A DNA stretch of 64,000 nt. Origin: Streptomyces yatensis (GTDB taxonomy: Bacteria; Actinomycetota; Actinomycetes; Streptomycetales; Streptomycetaceae). Of this stretch, positions 16,310 to 28,588 are shown piece after piece. The notes below the pieces were generated by a model that did no database searches, had not been told where the DNA came from, and worked only from the letters and a program-made list of their open reading frames with translations. The stretch covers positions 2,418,001 to 2,482,000 of the forward strand of contig NZ_CP072941.1 of the NCBI RefSeq assembly GCF_018069625.1, written 5' to 3'. The position numbers and the translations under genes are program-made. Numbering within the stretch: position 1 is the stretch's first letter; each line of letters opens with the position of its first letter.

Positions 16310-17060
16310 GTGTGAACGGGCGGGGTGGGGTGGGGTGTTGGCCTTTGCCTTTCCCCAACCCGCCCCTTCCCGATACCAGGGGCTCCGCCCCTGGACCCCG
16401 CGGGCTGGGGCGAAGCCCCGGTCGGGGAGGGGACGGGGCGGGGAGCAGCCTCCCCGCCCGGGCGCGCTACCGGGGCCCCGCCCGTGGGCCCCAGGTCTGG
16501 GGCGGAGCCCCGGTTCGCGAGGGGCACCTCTTGCCAGGGGCTCCGCCCCAGACCCCGGGCCGGCTGAGGCGAAGCCCCACCACGCGGTAGCGCCGCATAT
16601 CGATGCCGCGGGAAGGGGGCGGAAGGGACCAGCCTGCCCATCCGTGCCCGTTGCCACGGGCTCCGCCCCAAACCCCGGACCGGCTGAGGCGGAGCCCCAC
16701 CATGCGGCGGAGCCGCATATCGATGCCGCGGGAAGGAGCACGACGGGACCAGCCCGCCCACCCGTGCCTGGTGCCAGGGGCTTCGCCCTGGACCCGGGGT
16801 CTGGGGCGGAGCCCCACCACGCGGCAGCGCCGCATATCGACGCTGTGGGAAGGGGCGGGTAGGGGAACAGCCCGCTCACCCGTGCCCCAGTGGCTGAGGC
16901 GAAGCCCCAGTCGGCGAAGGGACCGGGCAGGAGCCCGCCCACCCGTGCCCGTTGCCGGGGCCCCGAAGGCTCGGGCGGAGCCCCACCACGCGGCGGCCGC
17001 CGCATATCGGGGCTGCGGGAAGGGGCGGGGTGGGGAACGGCCCGCCGCGGGCGTCCAGGC
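16310..17060. repeat. Dispersed GC-rich repeat array, four degenerate copies
   Basis: The landmark CCGCATATCG occurs at about 16593, 16713, 16830 and 17000, giving spacings of 120, 117 and 170 bp. Each copy carries GGCGGAGCCCC hairpins, ACCA(C/T)GCGGC before the landmark, and GGGAAGGGGCGGG with an ACAGCCCGC-type tail after it. Related sequence lies at 1-145. No gene is supported in 16254-17074; open frames here are an effect of extreme GC content and are not conserved between copies. Confidence 0.85.
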
Positions 17061-17074
17061 CCGGCGCGCATCTC

Positions 17075-18292
17075 CTAGCCCCGGTGGGCGTCGGCCGCCG
17101 GGAGGGTGAGGGTCGTGGTGGCGGACAGCGGGCAGCGGTCGTAGCGCAGCGCGAGCAACGCGACGTCGTCGGCGAGCCGGCCGCCGGTGTGGCGCAGCAG
17201 CGCCGAGCGCACCCCCGCCACGACCGCCGCGGGGACGAGCGGCCCGGGGCCCGCGGCCTCGGACAGGGCGCGGCGCAGGGGGAAGAACGTGCCGTGGGCG
17301 TCGCGCACGTCCTCGGCGCCGTCGGTGTGCAGCACCAGCGTGTCGCCGACGCCCAGCGGGCTCCAGCGGGCGGTGGGAAGCTCGGCGGGCAGCGGGAAGA
17401 GGCCGAGCGGCGGCAGCACCTCGCCGGGCGCGGTCTGCCGGGCCATGGCCGGGCCCACCGGCTGTTCGTAGAGGCGGTACGGCCAGGGGTGGCCGCAGTT
17501 GAGCGCGGTCACCTCGCCGTCCGCACCCACCTCCATCAGCAGGACGGTCACGAACTCCTCGTCCACATGGCTGTCCAGCGGACACTCCCCGCTCGCGCGT
17601 GCCCGCAGATGGCGCTCCAGGGCGCGGTCGAGCCGGCGCAGCACGCCGCTGAGCAGGGGCTCCTCATGGGCGGCCTCGCGGAAGCTGCCGAGGACGGCGG
17701 CGACGGTGCCGATCGCGGCGAGGCCGTGCCCGCGCACATCGCCGATGATGACGCGCACGCCGTATGGGGTGGCCAGCGCCTCGTAGAGATCGCCCCCGAC
17801 GGCGGCGCCCCGGCTGGCCGAGAGATGGCCGCCGGCCAGCTCGATGCCCTCCAGCCGGGCCGGGAGCGGCCGCAACACCACGTCCTGCGCGGCGGTGGCC
17901 ACCTCCCGGAGCTGTTCCAGTTCGCGCACCAGCCGCAGCTTGCGGCCCGCTGTGAAATAGCAGGCGACGGCCACGCCGAGGACGGCGCAGCAGGTGACCA
18001 GGGCGGCGTGCGGCTCCTTCCCGTCGCCGTCGGCCTCCAGGGCGGTCGGAGGCGCGAGGGCCAACAGCAGGCCGGCGCCGCCGAGCAGCACGATGCATCT
18101 GCGGCGGCCGCTGCTCGCGCAGGCGATGGCGGGTGCCGCGGCGAGGAGCGTGACGACCTCGGTGTGATGCGGGTTCAGCAGGGCCCAGCAGAGGGCGCCG
18201 AGCACCCACAGACAGGGGACCACGCGGGTGACCTCCCGCAGACTCCGTGCCTTCCGTACGAACGCGCCGCCGACTGCCGATGTCCCGATCAT
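17075..18292 (-). CDS. Membrane-anchored PP2C (SpoIIE-type) serine/threonine phosphatase
   Basis: A 405-residue protein with three to four N-terminal hydrophobic segments (residues about 25-125), a short coiled linker (AGRKLRLVRELEQLREVATA) and a PP2C/SpoIIE domain (about 165-400). Metal-binding motifs are AAVGGDLYEA, VIIGDVRGHGLAA, LHTDGAEDVRD and DDVALLALR. Such phosphatases act on anti-sigma-factor antagonists in partner-switching systems. No antagonist or kinase gene is adjacent, so its partner is elsewhere. Start ATG 18292 is supported only by a weak GGGGGCGAC. Confidence 0.85.
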   Translation of the reverse strand: MIGTSAVGGAFVRKARSLREVTRVVPCLWVLGALCWALLNPHHTEVVTLLAAAPAIACASSGRRRCIVLLGGAGLLLALAPPTALEADGDGKEPHAALVTCCAVLGVAVACYFTAGRKLRLVRELEQLREVATAAQDVVLRPLPARLEGIELAGGHLSASRGAAVGGDLYEALATPYGVRVIIGDVRGHGLAAIGTVAAVLGSFREAAHEEPLLSGVLRRLDRALERHLRARASGECPLDSHVDEEFVTVLLMEVGADGEVTALNCGHPWPYRLYEQPVGPAMARQTAPGEVLPPLGLFPLPAELPTARWSPLGVGDTLVLHTDGAEDVRDAHGTFFPLRRALSEAAGPGPLVPAAVVAGVRSALLRHTGGRLADDVALLALRYDRCPLSATTTLTLPAADAHRG

Positions 18293-19270
18293 GTGTCGCC
18301 CCCAACGCCGGCCAATGAGGCGGTCGGCCGGGCCCCTGGACGATCGATCCCGCGCGGGCCGTGCGACCGGCACGATTCTGGCGACAGCTCCTGCCAATTG
18401 GACCGGCACCTTCCGGATCTCACCTGATCGGGTGACCACACCCCAGGCAGCCACCCGAACACCCCACCGCCCCGCGGACGCGGTGTCGGCTGTTTGCCGC
18501 TCACCAGGACGACGCGGCATGGGCCCCGACCCCAGCCCCGCGTCGTCGGGCCGCAGCCCCGGCCCCCCCCGGAATCGCCGACGACACCCACCCCGCCAAC
18601 GCGGTGACGGCGACCCGGCGCGAGCGAGCGACGGGCGCCCCCGCGCCGGGCGGCCCCTGGTGCCCACCGTGCCGTGGCGGGTGGCCGTGGCAGGGGGCCG
18701 CGACGCGCACCCTCTGCGGGGAAGCCCTCGCGGGCGGAGCCGAGGACGAGGGACGGCGGCATGGGGACGGGGAGGCGGGTGTAAACCACCGCCTCGGGCC
18801 ACCCGGATCACGGCGCGGCGGGTGGGCTGCCGTATCGGGACGGGGCGCGGCCCGGGGCGGGGCCGCCCCGTCGGTGGCCACCGCGGTCACCGACGGGGCC
18901 AGCAGGCGCATGAACCCGCCATGCCGAGCCCGGCATCGGCAATGGGGCGCAGCCCCGGTCGGACCACGCAATCCGCACTCGGCCACCGCGGCCACCACGG
19001 CCACCGCAGCCACCGCGGCCACCGACACGAGCCAGCAGGCACATGAGCCCCGGAGCCCAGACGCGGGGATGAGGCGCAGCACGAGTTGAGGGCGCCCCCT
19101 CCATGGCCACGGCGGCGAGCGGCGCGAGCCGGTGTGGCGCGCCGCCGTGGCCCGGGTCCAAGCCGGTGGGGCGCGGCCCGGGCCGCGGGGCGCGCCCCAT
19201 CAGGCGCCACCGCGCGGACCGGCGCCGGCCAGCGGGCGCGTGGACCGCCGTCCTTCGGCCAGGACGCGGC
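18293..19270. other. About 1 kb gene-free region with degenerate repeats
   Basis: No supportable gene. 18300-18440 is likely the promoter region of the phosphatase gene. 18780-19260 contains degenerate repeats built on (A/G)CCACCGCGGCCACCG and GCCAGC(A/G)GGC(G/A)C(A/G)TG: copies of the latter occur at about 18900, 19032 and 19225. A run of CCACCGCGGCCACCACGGCC type spans 18980-19025. The repeats have no conserved reading frame. Confidence 0.6.
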
Positions 19271-19306
19271 GATGGGGCGCGCCCCGTAGCGGGGTGCGCC
19301 CCATCG
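19271..19306 (-). terminator. Terminator of pheST
   Basis: GATGGGGCGCGCCCCG pairs almost perfectly with CGGGGTGCGCCCCATC, 35 nt beyond the pheT stop codon on the minus strand. One base in each arm (G and T) forms a mismatch or wobble. Confidence 0.85.
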
Positions 19307-19341
19307 CCCTGTTCGCGATGACCGGCGGGAGCCGGTCGGGG

Positions 19342-21866
19342 TCAGGCCCCGCGCAGCGTCGCGCCGGTGCGGTCCGCGGCCGCGGCCACCGCGGCGTCGC
19401 GGGAGGTCGCGATCTCCTCGGCGGTCAGCGTGCGGTCCGGGGCGCGGAAGCGCAGCGCGTAGGCCAGGGACTTCCTGCCCTCGCCGAGCTGCTCACCGGT
19501 GAAGACGTCGAACAGGCGGAGGGATTCGAGCAGTTCGCCCGCGCCCTCGCGCAGCGCCGTCTCCACATCGGCCGCGGCGACCGAGGCGTCCACGATCAGT
19601 GCGACGTCCTGGGTGGCCACCGGGAAGGTGGAGACGTGGGGGGCCTCCACGCGGCCGGTGCCGGCCTGCTGCAGGCGGTCGAGGTCGATCTCCATCGCGC
19701 AGGTGCGCTCGGCCAGGCCCAGGGCCTTGGTGACCCGCGGGTGGAGTTCACCGGCGTTGCCGACGAGGATCTCCTCGCCGTCGACGACGGCCAGCAGCGC
19801 GGCGCAGCGGCCCGGGTGCCAGGGGTCCTGCTGGTCCTGGCGGACGATCAGCTCGGCCCCCGCCTCGCGGGCCACGATCCGGCCCGCCTCGACCGCGTCG
19901 GCCCAGCTCACGGGTGTGCCCTTGCCCCACCAGCCAGCCTGCTCACGGTCGCCCGCGAGGACGACGGCGACGCGGCGCGGCTGGTGCGGCAGCGCGGCGT
20001 TGAGCCCGGCGATCTCCTCGTCGGTGGGGCGGCGGTCGACGGGCAGGGTGGCCGCGGCCGGCTCGTGGCCGGTGGCGCGGAACACCAGGCCCGTCTCGAA
20101 GAGCGCGAGGTCGTGCTCGCCGCGCCCGGCGTTGCGGCGCAGCGCGGCGAGCAGCCCGGGCAGCAGCGTGGTGCGGAGCGCGGGCTCGGCGTCCGACAGC
20201 GGGTTGACCAGCCGGACCAGATCGCGCCGCGGGTCATCGGCGGCCAGCCCGAACTGGTCGAGGACCTCTTCGCCGAGGAACGGGTAGTTCAGCGCCTCGA
20301 CGTAGCCGGCCCCGGCCAGCGCCCGGCCGACCCGGCGGTGCAGCCGCTGACGCTCGGTCAGCCCGCGCCCGGCGGGCGGCCGGGGCAGCGTCGAGGGGAG
20401 GTTCTCGTACCCCTCGAGCCGGATGACCTCCTCGGCCAGGTCGTTGGGGTCGGTGAGGTCGGGCCGCCAGCTGGGGACGGTGAGGGTGAGGTCGTCGGCG
20501 CCGTAGACATCGCAGCCGATCTGCTGCAGCCGGCGCACCACGGTCTCGCGGCCGTAGGACACGCCCGCGACCTTGTCCGGGTGGTCGGCGGGCAGCGTGA
20601 TGGTGTGCGGGGCGCTGGGCGCGACGATCTCGGTGACGCCCACCTCGGCGGTGCCGCCCGCGAGCAGCACCAGCAGGTCGACGGTGCGCTGCGCCGCCGC
20701 CGAGGTGGCCTCGGGGTCGACGCCGCGCTCGAACCGGCGGGACGCCTCGGAGGACAGCTTGTGGCGGCGGGCGGTGCGGGCGACCGAGACGGGGGCGAAG
20801 TGGGCCGCCTCGATGACGACCTCGGTGGTGCCCGCCGACTGGCCGGTCCCGGCATCCTCGGCCACGTCCGCGATCTCGGTGTTGGCGCCGCCCATCACAC
20901 CGGCGAGGCCGATGGGCCCGCTCTCGTCGGTGATGACGAGGTCCTCGGCGTCCAGGACGCGCTGGCTGCCGTCGAGGGTGGTGAGCTTCTCGCCCGGCTC
21001 CGCGCGGCGCACGCCGATCGCCCCGTTGATCCGGGTGCGGTCGTAGGCGTGCAGCGGCTGGCCGATTTCGAGCATCACGTAGTTGGTGATGTCGACCGCG
21101 AGCGAGACCGGGCGCATCCCGGCCTTCTGCAGCCGGCGCTGGAGCCAGATCGGGGAGCGCGCCTCGGGGTCGAGCCCGGTGACGGTGCGGGCGGTGAAGC
21201 GGTCGCAGCCGATCGGGTCGGCTACCTGGACCGGGTGGCCGTGGCTGTTGGGCGCGGGCACGTCGATCAGGGCCGGGTCGCGCAGCGGCAGCTCGTAGGC
21301 GGTCGCGGTCTCGCGGGCGACACCGCGCATCGACAGGCAGTAGCCCCGGTCCGGGGTGACGGCGATGTCGAGGACCTCGTCGACCAGCTCCAGCAGCTCG
21401 ATGGCGTCGGTGCCGACCTCGTACTCCGGCGGCAGGACGATGATGCCGTCGTGGTCGTCGGACATGCCCAGCTCACTGGCGGAGCAGATCATGCCCCCGG
21501 AGGTCTTGCCGTAGGTCTTGCGCGCGGAGATCGCGAAGCCGCCGGGCAGTTCGGCGCCGGGCAGCACGACCACGACCTTGTCGCCGACGGCGAAGTTCGT
21601 GGCGCCGCAGACGATGTTCTGCTGCTCCCCCGTACCGTTGGCCTGCCCGACATCCACCTGGCAGTAGCGGATGGGCTTCTTGAACCCCTCCAGCTCCTCG
21701 ATGGCCAGCACCTGGCCGACGACCAGGGGGCCCTTGAGGCCGGCGCCGAGCTGCTCGACCGTCTCGACCTCGAGCCCGGCCGAGACGAGTTTGGCCTGTA
21801 CGTCACGGCCGGTCTCACCGGCGGGCAGGTCGACGTACTCCCGCAGCCAAGAAAGCGGGACCCGCA

Positions 21867-21867
<1 letters not shown>
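19342..21867 (-). CDS. pheT: Phenylalanyl-tRNA synthetase beta subunit
   Basis: The 841-residue beta chain of the alpha2-beta2 synthetase that charges tRNA-Phe in the cytoplasm. The order is that of the family: N-terminal [15 protein letters not shown], a tRNA-binding EMAP-like domain (about 40-150, with [16 protein letters not shown] and [10 protein letters not shown]), the B3/B4 editing domain (about 210-380), B5 (about 410-480), the catalytic-like core (about 490-700) and the C-terminal anticodon-binding ferredoxin-like domain (about 745-841, [16 protein letters not shown]). Its ATG overlaps the pheS stop by one base (TGATG), so the two chains are coupled in translation. Confidence 0.97.
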
Positions 21868-24451
<2,584 letters not shown>

Positions 24452-24495
24452 CCCCACACCCCCTCTCGGGTCCCCTCCCAGAGGGGGCAACCCTA

Positions 24496-25329
24496 CTAGG
24501 TCGATGTGACGGAGCGGCACCCTGCGGGAGCGCGCTGCGCACGAGCGGAGGCATAGAGGCACACGGCGGCGGCCGTGGCGAGATTGAGGCTCTCGGCCCT
24601 GCCGTGAATCGGAACGCGCACCACCTCGTCCGCGAGTGCGCGGGTAGCCTCCGGCAGGCCCCATGCCTCGTTGCCGAAGATCCAGGCGGTGGGGGCGCCC
24701 AGCAGTCCGTCGTCCAGCTCGGAGTCCAGGTCCCGCTCCCCCGCCCCGTCCGCGGCCAGCACCCGCGCCCCGGCCTCCCGCAGCCCGCTCACCGCACGCT
24801 CGACGGGCACCCCGACGGCGACGGGGAGATGGAAGAGGGAGCCGACGGATGCGCGGACGGCCTTGGGGTTGTAGGGGTCCACGGAGGCGTCCGTCAGTAC
24901 GACGGCGTCCGCCCCGGCGGCGTCGGCGCACCGCAGCACGGTCCCGGCATTGCCGGGGTCGCGGACGTTGGCGAGGACGGCGACGAGCCTCGGCCGGGTG
25001 CGCAGGATCTCCTCGAACGGCGAGTCGAGGAAGCGGCACAGCCCGACGACGCCCTGGGGCGTGACGGTGTCCGACATCTCCGCGATGACCTCGTCGGACG
25101 CGGTGAGCACGGGAAGGTTCGCGGCGCGGGCGGCGGCGAGGATGTCCGCGTGGCGCTCGGCGGCCTCGGGGGTGGCGTACACCTCCACGAGGTGCGCGAT
25201 GGCCTCCCGTACGGCCTGCGGCCCCTCGACGATGAACCGCCGCTCCTTCCCGCGGAAGCTGCGCTTGGCAAGCCGCCGGGCGGCGGTGACACGCGGCGAT
25301 TTGAGGGAGGTCAGCTCGGGAGCGGCCAT
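24496..25329 (-). CDS. TrmH/SpoU-family rRNA 2'-O-methyltransferase
   Basis: A 277-residue SPOUT methyltransferase. The N-terminal substrate-binding domain (about 1-100) contains SFRGKERRFIVEGPQAVREA. The knotted SAM-binding domain has motif 1 ANVRDPGNAGTVLRCADAAG, motif 2 WIFGNEAWGLPEA and motif 3 VPIHGRAESLNLATAAAVCL. Its usual place between infC-rpmI-rplT and pheST suggests modification of 23S rRNA. Start ATG 25329. The spacer upstream is filled by repeats. Confidence 0.92.
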   Translation of the reverse strand: MAAPELTSLKSPRVTAARRLAKRSFRGKERRFIVEGPQAVREAIAHLVEVYATPEAAERHADILAAARAANLPVLTASDEVIAEMSDTVTPQGVVGLCRFLDSPFEEILRTRPRLVAVLANVRDPGNAGTVLRCADAAGADAVVLTDASVDPYNPKAVRASVGSLFHLPVAVGVPVERAVSGLREAGARVLAADGAGERDLDSELDDGLLGAPTAWIFGNEAWGLPEATRALADEVVRVPIHGRAESLNLATAAAVCLYASARAQRAPAGCRSVTST

Positions 25330-25554
25330 GGGTTCTCGATTCCTGGTCGTGAGCGACGATCGTGTGGCGGGGCGGATTTCCCCCACCCCGCCCCTCCCCG
25401 AAACCGGGGGCAAGCCCCCGGCCCCCCGGGGATCGGCGGCAGCCGGGGCGGCCGGGCGGCGCCGGGCGCCCCCGGCGGCCAGGCGCCGAGCCGGGCGGGG
25501 CAGACCGCGCCGGGCGGCCGACGCGGAGCCCGGTTGTGGGCAATCGTTCCGCCA

Positions 25555-25583
25555 GGGGGCACCTCCCAGCGGTAGCTGGGGGA
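25555..25583. repeat. Inverse copy of the 29-bp dispersed hairpin element
   Basis: This is the exact reverse complement of the element at 23010-23038. Both copies stand upstream of leftward genes in the pheS/rRNA methyltransferase neighbourhood, but in opposite orientations relative to those genes. Between 25330 and 25554 there is also a GCCCC/GGGGC-rich hairpin region (about 25380-25425) related to the repeats at 1-145. Confidence 0.75.
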
Positions 25584-25644
25584 GGAACGGGTGGGCACAA
25601 CCGGGCCACCGGCCCGCACCCGGCAACGAAACGCCTAGAGCAAG

Positions 25645-26100
25645 GCGGCGAAACGCCGAGAGCCAACGCCCCACCCCGCCCCAGGCGATCCGCACGGCGG
25701 AACGCGGTCGGCACGACCCGGCCACCGGGCGGGCCGCACCCGGCGGCGAGACCCCAAGGGGCACAGCGCGAGGGCACCCGCCCCAGGCGATCCGCACGGC
25801 GGAACGAGGTCGGCACAACCCGGCCGACGGGCCGCACCCGGCGGCGAAACGCCGAGAGCCAACGCCCCACCCCGCCCCAGGCGATCCGCACGGCGGAACG
25901 CGGTCGGCACGACCCGGCCACCGGGCGGGCCGCACCCGGCGGCGAGACCCCAAGGGGCACAGCGCGAGGGCACCCGCCCCAGGCGATCCGCACGGCGGAA
26001 CGAGGTCGGCACAACCCGGCCACCGGGCCGCACCCGGCAACGAAACGGCAAGAGCCAGCCCCCCACCCCGCCCCAGCCAATCCGCACGGCGGAACGCGGT
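25645..26100. repeat. 196-bp tandem duplication built of alternating 102/94-bp subunits
   Basis: GCGAAACGCCGAGAGCC occurs at 25648 and 25844, exactly 196 bp apart, and the sequence between the copies is nearly identical. Inside, the landmark CCCCAG(G/C)(C/A) followed by ATCCGCACGGCGGAACG recurs at 25679, 25781, 25875, 25977 and 26071, with spacings of 102, 94, 102 and 94. The unit is therefore a dimer of diverged monomers that was later duplicated. The period is not a multiple of three, and no reading frame is kept. The whole gap 25330-26159 has no gene. Confidence 0.92.
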
Positions 26101-26159
26101 GGGCACAACCGGCCACCGGCCCGCAGCCGGCAACGAAACCCCAGGGGCACCCACATGCG

Positions 26160-26193
26160 CGGACCCGCAGGTACGCGTTCACCTGCGGGTCCG
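26160..26193 (-). terminator. Terminator of infC-rpmI-rplT
   Basis: CGGACCCGCAGGT (26160-26172) pairs perfectly with ACCTGCGGGTCCG (26181-26193) around eight bases, 24 nt beyond the rplT stop codon on the minus strand. Confidence 0.88.
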
Positions 26194-26216
26194 TGGCGTA
26201 CAGCTCAGCGCAGCGC

Positions 26217-26600
26217 TTACGCGGCCTTCGGCGCGTTGACGTCGCTCGGCAGCGCCTTCTGCGCGGCCTCGACCAGCGCGGCGAACGCACCGGCGTCGTT
26301 CACGGCGAGGTCGGCCAGGATCTTGCGGTCCACCTCGATGTTGGCGGCCTTCAGACCCTGGATGAAGCGGTTGTACGTCATGCCGTTGGCGCGGGCAGCG
26401 GCGTTGATGCGCTGGATCCACAGCTGCCGGAAGTCGCCCTTGCGCTTCTTGCGGTCGTTGTAGTTGTAGACCAGAGAGTGGGTGACCTGCTCCTTGGCCT
26501 TGCGGTACAGGCGGGAGCGCTGGCCCCGGTAGCCGCTGGCCTGCTCGAGGATCGCCCGGCGCTTCTTGTGGGCGTTGACTGCCCGCTTGACGCGTGCCAC
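26217..26600 (-). CDS. rplT: 50S ribosomal protein L20
   Basis: A 127-residue basic protein beginning [20 protein letters not shown], with the L20 segments [17 protein letters not shown] and [20 protein letters not shown]. It binds 23S rRNA early in 50S assembly and in several bacteria represses its own operon. It is the last gene of infC-rpmI-rplT, with 97 nt between it and rpmI. Confidence 0.98.
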   Translation of the reverse strand: MARVKRAVNAHKKRRAILEQASGYRGQRSRLYRKAKEQVTHSLVYNYNDRKKRKGDFRQLWIQRINAAARANGMTYNRFIQGLKAANIEVDRKILADLAVNDAGAFAALVEAAQKALPSDVNAPKAA

Positions 26601-26697
26601 TTGTTAACTCCTAGTACGGGGCCGCGGGTGACTCACGCGGCCCGGAAACGAATAGGTCCCGGTCTGGCGCTCGCCCCGCCGAAGCGGGGCGGGGGCG

Positions 26698-26892
26698 TCA
26701 CTTGCCGAGAAGCTTCTTGATCTTCTTGGCGTCGGCGGGGGCCATCTCGACCTTTCCGGCCAGGCGGCGCGTCAGCGTGGACGGCTTGTGCTCGAGAAGG
26801 TGGCGGCGACCGGCGCGCTGGCGCACCACCTTGCCGGAGCCGGTGAGCTTGAAGCGCTTGCTGGCACCGCTGTGCGTCTTGTTCTTCGGCAT
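26698..26892 (-). CDS. rpmI: 50S ribosomal protein L35
   Basis: A 64-residue protein ([20 protein letters not shown], ending KKIKKLLGK) of normal L35 length and composition. It lies 148 nt after infC and 97 nt before rplT. The infC-rpmI spacer (26893-27040) is long enough for an RNA structure and contains a GGCGAGG...GCCTCGCC-type stem at about 27025-27040. Confidence 0.98.
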   Translation of the reverse strand: MPKNKTHSGASKRFKLTGSGKVVRQRAGRRHLLEHKPSTLTRRLAGKVEMAPADAKKIKKLLGK

Positions 26893-27040
26893 GTCGCCGT
26901 ACTCTCCTCGTCAGGGCGCTGTCCGGGCGGCCGCGGCGCGGGTCTGGCCACGATCCGGGCGTCCGGAAGCGTCATGTGTTTCGGTTGGACTCCGAAGCCG
27001 TGCGGCTCCGGGTGGGCGGTCGAGGCTTTCGCCTCGCCCA

Positions 27041-27655
27041 TCACGCCTCGGCGGGCTCCTCGGCGGGCTCCTCGACGGAGACGCCCTGGCGCTCCGCCTT
27101 GCGGGCGGCCTGCGCCTCGCGGGCTTCGGCCATCGCCTCGGTCTTCTTCTTGTGCGGACCGAGAACCATGATCATGTTGCGCCCGTCCTGCTTGGGGTTG
27201 GACTCGACGAAGCCCAGCTCCTGGACGTCCTCAGCGAGCCGCTGCAACAGCCGGTAGCCAAGCTCGGGCCGGGACTGCTCACGGCCACGGAACATGATCG
27301 TGATCTTGACCTTGTCACCCTGCTTGAGGAACCGAACGACGTGACCCTTTTTGGTGTCGTAGTCGTGCGGGTCGATCTTCGGCCGGAGCTTCATCTCCTT
27401 GATGACCGTGTGCGCCTGGTTCTTGCGCGCTTCACGGGCCTTCATGGCCGACTCGTATTTGAACTTTCCGTAGTCCATGAGCTTGCAGACCGGCGGACGG
27501 GCGGTCGCCGCCACCTCGACGAGGTCGAGGTCGTACTCCTGCGCAAGCTCCAGGGCCTTGGCAAGCGGCACAATGCCGACCTGCTCGCCACTGGGACCGA
27601 CGAGTCGCACCTCGGGGACGCGAATCCGGTCGTTGATGCGGGGCTCGGCGCTGAT
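27041..27655 (-). CDS. infC: Translation initiation factor IF-3 with probable AUC start codon
   Basis: The N-domain begins [20 protein letters not shown], then come a linker and a C-domain ([31 protein letters not shown]). An acidic actinobacterial tail of about 25 residues follows. No ATG, GTG or TTG gives a convincing start: the frame is open far upstream, but CGAGGAGGATCC places a strong Shine-Dalgarno 4 nt before ATC at 27655-27653, directly before the conserved SAEPRIN. Initiation at a non-AUG codon is the known autoregulatory device of infC in E. coli (AUU), because IF-3 rejects such codons. On that start the protein is 204 residues. Confidence 0.95.
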   Translation of the reverse strand: MSAEPRINDRIRVPEVRLVGPSGEQVGIVPLAKALELAQEYDLDLVEVAATARPPVCKLMDYGKFKYESAMKAREARKNQAHTVIKEMKLRPKIDPHDYDTKKGHVVRFLKQGDKVKITIMFRGREQSRPELGYRLLQRLAEDVQELGFVESNPKQDGRNMIMVLGPHKKKTEAMAEAREAQAARKAERQGVSVEEPAEEPAEA

Positions 27656-27925
27656 GGATCCTCCTCGGTTGCACCACGCGACCGCCTGGCGGACTGCCGC
27701 GTAAGTCTGTTTCGGTTGAGACCACCGCGCCGTGACGCACAAAACGCCCCGGACGGTACACAGGCGGGGCTCCTCATTGACCGGGAGCACCGCCGCGATA
27801 ACACCGCGGGGCGCAGCCTGACCGATGACCTGCCGACCCGGGGGGTCGGGAGGTGGGAGCTGGGGAGCCTCCACTTGTGGGCCGGACACGCACGTGACCG
27901 GCCGGTCGTTTATCTACGATACCAG
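27656..27925 (-). promoter_or_regulatory. Long infC leader
   Basis: Between the probable infC start and an AT-rich island at about 27905-27925 (minus-strand GGTATCGTAGATAAACG, promoter-like) lie about 250 nt without a gene. The region contains GC-rich inverted segments near 27785-27815. Such leaders in infC operons often carry ribosomal-protein-binding structures. I see no match to a named leader family that I can vouch for. Confidence 0.4.
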
Positions 27926-28130
27926 GACTGGCCCGGGATGCTCACCCGGTACGTCCCCGGCGTCCGCCGGGCCCCCTGTTCCCCGGCGTTGCCCTGCGTT
28001 CCCGGGCGTTCCCCCGGCGTTCCCCGACGCTCCCCGGCGTTCCTGTGCACTTACCCGCCCCGTGCGTACGGCGCCGGGCGGCCGCCTAGGCTGGGGCCCA
28101 CCATCCCTCAGGAAGTGAGCCCCGACCACC

Positions 28131-28496
28131 ATGAGCGACGCCAACGCCGGGCAGCCGCCGGCCCCCGACTTCGACCGGATGACCCGGGACATCGCGGATG
28201 TGCCCGCGGTCGAGGTGATCACCACGGTCGCGGTGCACCTGATGAGCGCCGCCGCGGTCAACCTGGGCCTGGCCGAGGAGGGCCCCCAGCACAAGGACCT
28301 GGACGAGGCGCGGAAGCTGATCAACGCCCTGGCCGGGCTGGTCGCGGCCAGCGCCACGGAGATCAGCTCCTTCCACGCCGCTCCGCTGCGGGACGGCCTG
28401 AAGTCCCTGCAGCTCGCCTTCCGCGAGGCGTCGGTGGTGCCGGACGAGCCGGGGCAGGGTCCCGGCGAGAAGTTCACCGGCCCGGTCTTCGGCTGA
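28131..28496 (+). CDS. DUF1844 protein
   Basis: A 121-residue protein with the DUF1844 core (VPAVEVITTVAVHLMSAAAV, later LDEARKLINALAGLVAA). In actinobacteria this gene is regularly divergent from infC, as here, but its function is unknown. Start ATG 28131 follows GGAAGTGAG. Confidence 0.9.
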   Translation: MSDANAGQPPAPDFDRMTRDIADVPAVEVITTVAVHLMSAAAVNLGLAEEGPQHKDLDEARKLINALAGLVAASATEISSFHAAPLRDGLKSLQLAFREASVVPDEPGQGPGEKFTGPVFG

Positions 28497-28501
28497 CGGC
28501 C

Positions 28502-28532
28502 GCTCCCGGAGGGGCACGGACCCCTCGGGAGC
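28502..28532. terminator. Convergent terminator
   Basis: GCTCCCGGAGGGG (28502-28514) pairs with CCCCTCGGGAGC (28521-28532) with one bulged base. It lies between the DUF1844 gene and the leftward aquaporin gene and could serve both. Confidence 0.75.
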
Positions 28533-28588
28533 CCGTACGCCCTCGGGGCCCGTGCCTCTCCTCCTGGCCCGGGCCCCCGCGTGCCGCC

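Noticed and set aside
18780..19310. Overlapping reading frames in the region downstream of pheT
   Set aside because: Frames are open on both strands because of GC content, repeats break any family pattern, and no ribosome-binding sites are placed correctly.
27041..27889. A 282-residue IF-3 starting far upstream
   Set aside because: The extra N-terminus is unlike IF-3, and the Shine-Dalgarno sequence with ATC lies exactly before the conserved N-terminus.
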